Assembly: GCF_011386835.1 (NCBI RefSeq) | Contig: NC_088796.1 | Coordinates: 32,753,011-32,817,010, forward strand | Direction of reading: 5' to 3' | DNA length: 64,000 nt | DNA from: Chrysemys picta bellii | Lineage: Eukaryota; Chordata; Testudines; Emydidae | Shown here: piece by piece, positions 58,723-64,000 of the stretch | How positions within the stretch are numbered: the stretch's first letter is position 1 | Layout: every line of letters begins with the position of its first letter | Made by a program: the position numbers and the translations under genes | Notes under the pieces: generated by a model | Told to the model about the DNA's origin: nothing | What the model saw: only the letters and a program-made list of their open reading frames with translations | The model's database searches: none

Positions 58723-60699
58723 TACTTAGCATCAATAAGTGTAACACAGTCTGGTCCTTAATATTTTAATGAGAAGGACATGTGCTATGTAGTCTTTTTT
58801 TTCCCAGTAATCCCTGTCCTTTTCTCCTCAGAATATCCTACCATAAAACTTTGCTCAGCCCTCAACTCAAACCCATAATGAGTTTTTCTGAGGTTTAAAA
58901 GTTGACTTTTTTTTTGGAGGTGGGGCACACTTCTGCACTGCCTCATACTGTCTGGAAGCTGCAGAGTTAAAATACCACAAGAAAAGCAATTCTTAGGCTA
59001 TTTCCTCCCCAGCTAGAGCCAAAAATACCACAAAAAAGAGTATTGGTGAGTTTGTGTGTATTTCCTGTTCAATACCACAGACGTTAAGAATTTCAGAAAG
59101 GCAAATAAGTATTGAATATTTGAATATTCAAGGGTGAATATGATGAAGTTCACTCATCACTTCATTTTAGGCTTGATAAGATAGTTGTATCTAAATGACC
59201 ATTGGTTATTTAGACAATTTATTGATTTATAGCAACTGTTACATATTGATATGTGTTTTTAAACATAGTTGTTTAACTTCAATAAATATCTAAAATCATC
59301 AAATACATTTTGCAATGAAACTAAGTTTAAGTGTATAATTGTTTACGAAAGTAGTTGTAATAGCATGTAAATAGTTCTTGATTATTTACCTTTTTCTTGA
59401 TTCCTTCACATTAGGTTACTTTTACACACTTAATATCTGATCTCGCACCACAAAGGTCAGTGGCAGTTTTGGCATTGACAGGAGCAAGAAGAGAGCCTTT
59501 TAGTCCTAGGGCAACATTTACAGTATTGAAATTTAGAGCAACTTTCACTGTTACTCTAGATTTACACCATTGTCAACAAGAGCAGATTCTGGCTTATAAA
59601 CTCTGCCTTGTATAGGGTGTGGGGAGTCTGAAAGCATGAATGAATGGTCATCCTTGTTTGGTCGTTAGATAGGTCACTTCCCCTAGTTTTGCAATAAGGT
59701 CTTGGCTTTGACCTGTAAACTTGATATCTTGATAATCTGGCCATTTTTCATATACATATTCATCAATAGGGTCATTGACACAAAATGCCAAAACACAAAA
59801 GGGAGCTAGATAACATATAATTTCTCATTTATGGTCCTGATTGCAGTATTTCACACTAATATTATGTGGACTACCAGTTCTGTCTGCTTGAATTTTTTTA
59901 CACACTCATGTTTGAAAACATGCCACATGTTTAAGAATTGATAAAGTTTTATAATTAAACTAGGAGAAGTCAATCTGAATAGTCATTCTCCATCATCGGG
60001 TGGAACCGACATAACAAAACAATATGAAGTTGTGTGTGGCAAAGAGACGATCCATATGAGACGAATGGTTAGCATTCTGGCAGTGCTCACAAAAATGCAG
60101 ACAAATACTTTCATGATAAGAACATGTACTTGTATGAGAAATTACTGTTTCATCCCATAAATGAAATATTACAAATAAAAAAGCATGTTCATATTTGCAA
60201 ACACTCCAGACAAGACAATTGTAGTATTACAAGAAAACCATTTTCTTCAGTCCAGCATTCTGAAATTTAACTTGGCTGAAAGCTCTTCACATCATCCTTC
60301 ATGTATACATTATGACATATATTGAAAATCATTCAAATTGGCAATTCCTGAGCTTAATGAGGGCAATTTTTGTGATTTTTTGTGACTTCATATTTTACAT
60401 TAGAACTGCAGATAGGTGAGACCCATGAAAATGACTGTAAGCTAAGATCCTCTTTGATACTGATTTACAGGCAGATGAAGAACTTTAAATAATGAAGTCT
60501 AATTTTTAGACACAATGGTCCCACAACAGACGAATGTACAGTACAGTAATGTAAAAAGAGTGATGCTTTCCAGGTATAACTGTGTGTGAATGTGAAAGGG
60601 AATGGGGAAGGAATCCACTCCAACATACAGTAAATAAACAATCAATCAACAAACAACACAAACTATAAAGGAAGAAAGGTTTTGAGCTTTCCCCTGAGG
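58723..60699. other. putative intronic, no exon recognised
   Basis: AT-rich, apparently unique. No exon-like frame or named repeat. Confidence 0.4.
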
Positions 60700-60703
60700 A
60701 GTA

Positions 60704-61352
60704 TGTGACAGACCCAGACCAGTGGGGTACAGGAGTCTGGTAGAGGGCAAATATACTGGTCACTGGATGAGTAGTTTACTGTTCCCTGAGTGACCAGAGC
60801 AGAGGCTGCACTAGAGTAATCAGGAACCTGCTAGAACCAGTTAAGGCAGGCAGGCTAATTAGGACACCTGGAGCCAATTAAGAAGAAGCTGCTAGAATCA
60901 ATTAAGGCAGGCTAATCAGGGCACCTGGGTTTTAAAAGGAGCTCACTTCAGTTTGTGGTGAGAATGTGAGGAGCTGGGAGCAAGAGGTGCAAGGAGTAGG
61001 AGTGCTGTAGGTCTGAGGAGCACAAGCGTTATCAGACACCAGGAGGAAGGTCCTGTGGTGAGAATAAGGTGTTTGGAGGAGGCCATGGGGAAGTAGCCCA
61101 GGGAGTTGTAGCTGTCATGCAGCTGTTACAGGAGGCACTATAGACAGCTGCAGTCCACAGGGCCCTGGGCTGGAATCCAGAGTAGAGGGCGGGCCTGGGT
61201 TCCCCCCAAATCTCCCAATTGACCTGGACTGTGGGTTCTCCCAGAGGGGAAGGTCTCTGGGCTGTTCCCCAACCCACATGGTGAATCTCTGAGGCAAGAA
61301 AATCTGCCAATAAGCGCAGGACCCACCAAGATAGAGGAGGAACTTTGTCATA
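60704..61352 (+). mobile_element. Gypsy-like solo LTR, 649 bp
   Basis: Starts TGTGACAGACCCAGACC and ends AACTTTGTCATA (CA changed to TA), with AGTA on both sides (60700-60703 and 61353-61356). GGGTTTTAAAAGGAGCTC near 60930 is TATA-like. The unit AATTAAGGCAGGC/AATTAGGACACCTGG repeats internally. Open frames on the minus strand are chance. Confidence 0.75.
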
Positions 61353-61356
61353 AGTA

Positions 61357-62139
61357 CCATAGATCTTCTCTGGTGAATCAGGGGAAAACATTTCTGTTTC
61401 AAGCCCTTGGCAGAGAAAGCTTTGCATCCAACCTTTCAATCTTATGCCTAGTAGGCAGTAACTCCAACCTTAAAGCTAGTTTGGTTTCTGCTATCCTCAC
61501 AATACTTTTCCCTGTCCCTCCAAAGTCCTTTATTATCGTTATGTCTCCAGACAATATTCCCCCACCCATTTAACATAATAGGTACATAGGGATTTTCTCT
61601 GAGTGTTTCGTTGGTGTACCCTGTTGGGAGTTGGTGGACAGGTGTGATATCATAAAATGCCCAAACTCCTCAATTGGAATGAGGCTTTGGAGAATCAGCA
61701 TTCCTACCCATACCCTAACAATATGTAAAATCTATAATAGTTCACTTGTGTATGTGAGGAACCATCTCCTCATAATCTGTTGTGATAACTGAGATCATTT
61801 CAGCAGCAGTTTGTGTCCCTTTCAGTCACTTATACCTTATTTTCCTGTGTAAAAGCTTGGGAGTTCTATATTCCAAAAGTAAACTTTATGAGAGGGAAAT
61901 GAATTGAAACTATCTGCTGGGCCAGAAACCACTTGTGAGATAGGGGACGAGAGAAGAAATGGGTCCAAACAGCTTAGGGATTTTTTTAAAAAAATAAGTA
62001 GTATAAAATAGTTGAAAATAGGCATTTATATCCTTTCCCCTAGTACTTTCTTTATCTCCTTTAGAAAAAACTAATTTTCCTAGAGCAAGGATATATATTG
62101 GCAACCATCAATTCACTGGATCAAGGTGTAAAAGGTCTA
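61357..62139. other. putative intronic, no exon recognised
   Basis: No exon or named repeat recognised. Confidence 0.4.
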
Positions 62140-62735
62140 GTCAGATGGCTGATGAATCCACTTATGACTGGGAAGCCCAATTCAAGAGCGACACAGCTTG
62201 TTACAAGTTTCACAGATCTATGTGTTGTCTGAGTTGGAGTCCAAGATTACAGCATGCTGCTTTCTTCTTTTTTGTTTTGCTTCCATCCTCTGGATCAAAA
62301 CCACTTCATCTTGAGCTGTACCGAGTGACAGATTTTCCCTCCAGATTGAATGGGCTTCTGTGCACTCCTTCCAGCTGTCTACATTGATGTTGAATGACTT
62401 CATATCATTTTTGTACACATAATGGTACCGCCATAAAGGGTGACCACACTTTCTAGTGCTGTCTTGAATCTCCCTGTACAAAATATTCTTGGGGATTCGG
62501 CCTCCTCCGATTCTCCCTGACATGACTGAGCCATCGCAACCTCCTCTTGTTGATAATAGTTTCTAAGTGTGTCAATCTCTCACACTTCAGCACCTCTGTG
62601 TTTGGTATATTGTCTTCCCACTTTATTTCCAGAATCTTATACAGGCATCTCATGCGGAAGCTGTTCAGTGTCCTGATGTGCCTAGCATATGTAGTCCATG
62701 TTTCTGAACCATAGAGCAGGGATGACAGCACGCGA
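62140..62735 (-). pseudogene. Non-LTR retrotransposon RT C-terminus (minus strand)
   Basis: The minus strand reads LLYGSETWTTYARHIRTLNS, then FRMRCLYKILEIKWEDNIPN, then RLRWLSHV (62.45-62.73 kb). A frame-shifted part ending SWKECTEAHSIWRENLS follows (about 62.3-62.4 kb). The 'LYG.E.W......L..F..RCLR.IL.I.W.D...N.EVL' series and 'R.RW.GHV' are the usual post-RT text of several LINE clades. Inactivated by frameshift. Confidence 0.75.
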
Positions 62736-62765
62736 GGCTCAATGTTAAAGGAATATGACAGGGCA

Positions 62766-63445
62766 TGATCCCACTCCTGTCTCTTTTCTAATCACAAACC
62801 ACCCAGAGTCCTTCTGCTGGTCAAACACCTTGTGCAGTTTATTTACAATGCTCTTTCCCACCAGCCTTACAGACTTGTGCAGCTCAGTATTTACAATAGC
62901 ACACACTCGTTAGCTGGGGTAACCATATTTTCCCAAAGGGAAAATGTGACTCCCCATGGAGCCGGCCTGAGGTCCTCCTCCCCCGGTGTGGAGGGCTGGC
63001 CCAAGCCCCTCCGCTGCCTGCCTATGTGCCCGAGCCACTCTCCTGAGCTCTCCCTCCTGCACAGGGCTGATGATCAGTTGGCAAGAGCAAATGGGACAAA
63101 TGCCCAGTTTTGCCAAAAAAGTCAGGACAGCTGGGACAGGTCTTAAAAAGGACTGTCCCAGCTAAAACTGGACATATGGTCACCCTATCCTTAGCTCACT
63201 CAGCCAAGGAGGGGAGAAGGCATCTTCCCTCCAAAAGACTTCTTTTGGCTCTGAAAACTCTACCAATCTCTCTTCCCACCTGACCACTTTCTTCTTGTGC
63301 CTTTCTATTTACTGGGTTAATTAGCCCATCCTCAGTCTATCAGTTATACACAGCTTTGCCCCTCAAGTTTACTCTGGGGCAGTTTAACTGGTAATCCAAT
63401 GATCAGAGTGCAGGTACAGCCACTGTTGCCCAGCACTCTATCACA
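62766..63445 (-). mobile_element. LTR-like element (minus strand) with nested hAT
   Basis: On the minus strand it begins TGTGATAGAGTGCTGGGC at 63445 and ends near TGGGATCA at 62766. Flanks GGGCA and GGGAA may be a 5-bp duplication with one change. The hAT at 62915-63187 lies inside. The family is not certain. Confidence 0.45.
62915..63187. mobile_element. hAT MITE, 273 bp
   Basis: Ends TGGGGTAACCATATTTTCCC and GGACATATGGTCACCCTA are inverted. Flanks TCGTTAGC (62907-62914) and TCCTTAGC (63188-63195) match at 7 of 8. Confidence 0.8.
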
Positions 63446-64000
63446 GGGAATGAGCCAGACTCTAATTGCAATAAGCCATTCTGACTGAGCATTGATAGGC
63501 TATTAGAATAGTCAAGCATAGATATCACAAAGGCATGGATCATCATGATGAACTCTATATGTAGAATTAAAATGTACAACTTCTGTCCTGATGCTAAAAG
63601 CCTGATCTTCCATATTCTGCTCCTGGTCAAAAATTACACCCAAAGTGTGAAACTTATTATTACCTTCCTGGAGCACACTTAATTAACAGATAGGAAGAGA
63701 TCCTGAGTCATCAAAATCCATACATCCAGAATCCAACCAGTTCTCCCATTCAACGATTTGTAATTCTGTTTTATCTAGCTATCTTGCATCAGCCCTGCAA
63801 TTCGGCTATTGCAGAAACAGAATCCTCACTATATTTTTGTTTAAAAATTAATTATTTTTTACAAAGGAACATTATAAAACTAATATTAACCAAGATTAAA
63901 ACATAATGTAGTTGCTTAATATTTATTTCTGCTGTCAAAAATGCCATTTTGAGCAAAATGGCTGCCTCCAACAGCAACCTCAGGAAAATCACTTTTAATC
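63446..64000. other. putative intronic, no exon recognised
   Basis: Nothing recognised up to the window edge. Confidence 0.4.

Noticed and set aside
17208..64000. ITGA1 exon 2 or later exons
   Set aside because: I looked for a short exon encoding the integrin mature start or the FG-GAP/I-domain text and saw none. It is probably beyond the window.

Overview
The window looks like turtle (Testudines) nuclear DNA. It carries tRNA-derived SINEs of the tortoise Pol III type, many CR1 LINE fragments, hAT-type MITEs, Gypsy/ERV-like solo LTRs and Penelope-like element (PLE) tails. It holds two protein-coding signals and is otherwise a gene-poor, repeat-rich region.

Genes. PELO (pelota, the Dom34-type ribosome rescue factor) is complete on the + strand. 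Its two coding exons (27534-28259 and 30292-30723) are separated by a 2,032-bp GT-AG intron and encode 385 residues. It sits in a CpG island with NRF1-like palindromes and an ETS site upstream. About 10.4 kb upstream, at 17144-17207, is a short exon with an excellent Kozak start and a donor site. It fits the signal-peptide exon of ITGA1 (integrin alpha-1), the gene in whose first intron PELO lies in other vertebrates. If so, 1-16.7 kb is upstream flank and everything from 17.2 kb to the right edge is ITGA1 intron 1 with PELO nested inside on the same strand. I did not find ITGA1 exon 2.

Repeats, left to right. 0-5.5 kb: mostly unique, with three small fold-back retroposons. 6.4-7.9 kb: an LTR and a non-LTR retrotransposon tail. 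10.7-14.9 kb: CR1, a Gypsy element with chromodomain remnant, and a PLE fragment with a GIY-YIG domain and hammerhead-like core. 18.9-20.9 kb: two SINEs, a second PLE and two fold-backs inserted at one target. 22.6-26.5 kb: CR1, hAT and MIR. 28.6 kb (PELO intron) and 37.7 kb: two copies of one hAT family. 34.0 kb: a TA-flanked MITE. 41.9 kb: a three-hairpin MITE. 42.3-44 kb: CR1 interrupted by a GC-rich insert. 45.4-48.2 kb: an LTR and hAT elements. 50.8-55.9 kb: a nested CR1/RTE/hAT/LTR/fold-back stack. 56.8-63.4 kb: hAT elements, LTRs and another LINE tail.

The most unusual signal is a set of fold-back insertions built from PLE 3' tails. Each has inverted arms, a terminal extension of about 40 nt on one side only, and (all but the oldest) an exact 11-15 bp target-site duplication; the turning point differs in each. 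The longer related copies carry hammerhead-ribozyme-like cores. Identifications rest on reading the sequence and on family knowledge; no database search was possible.
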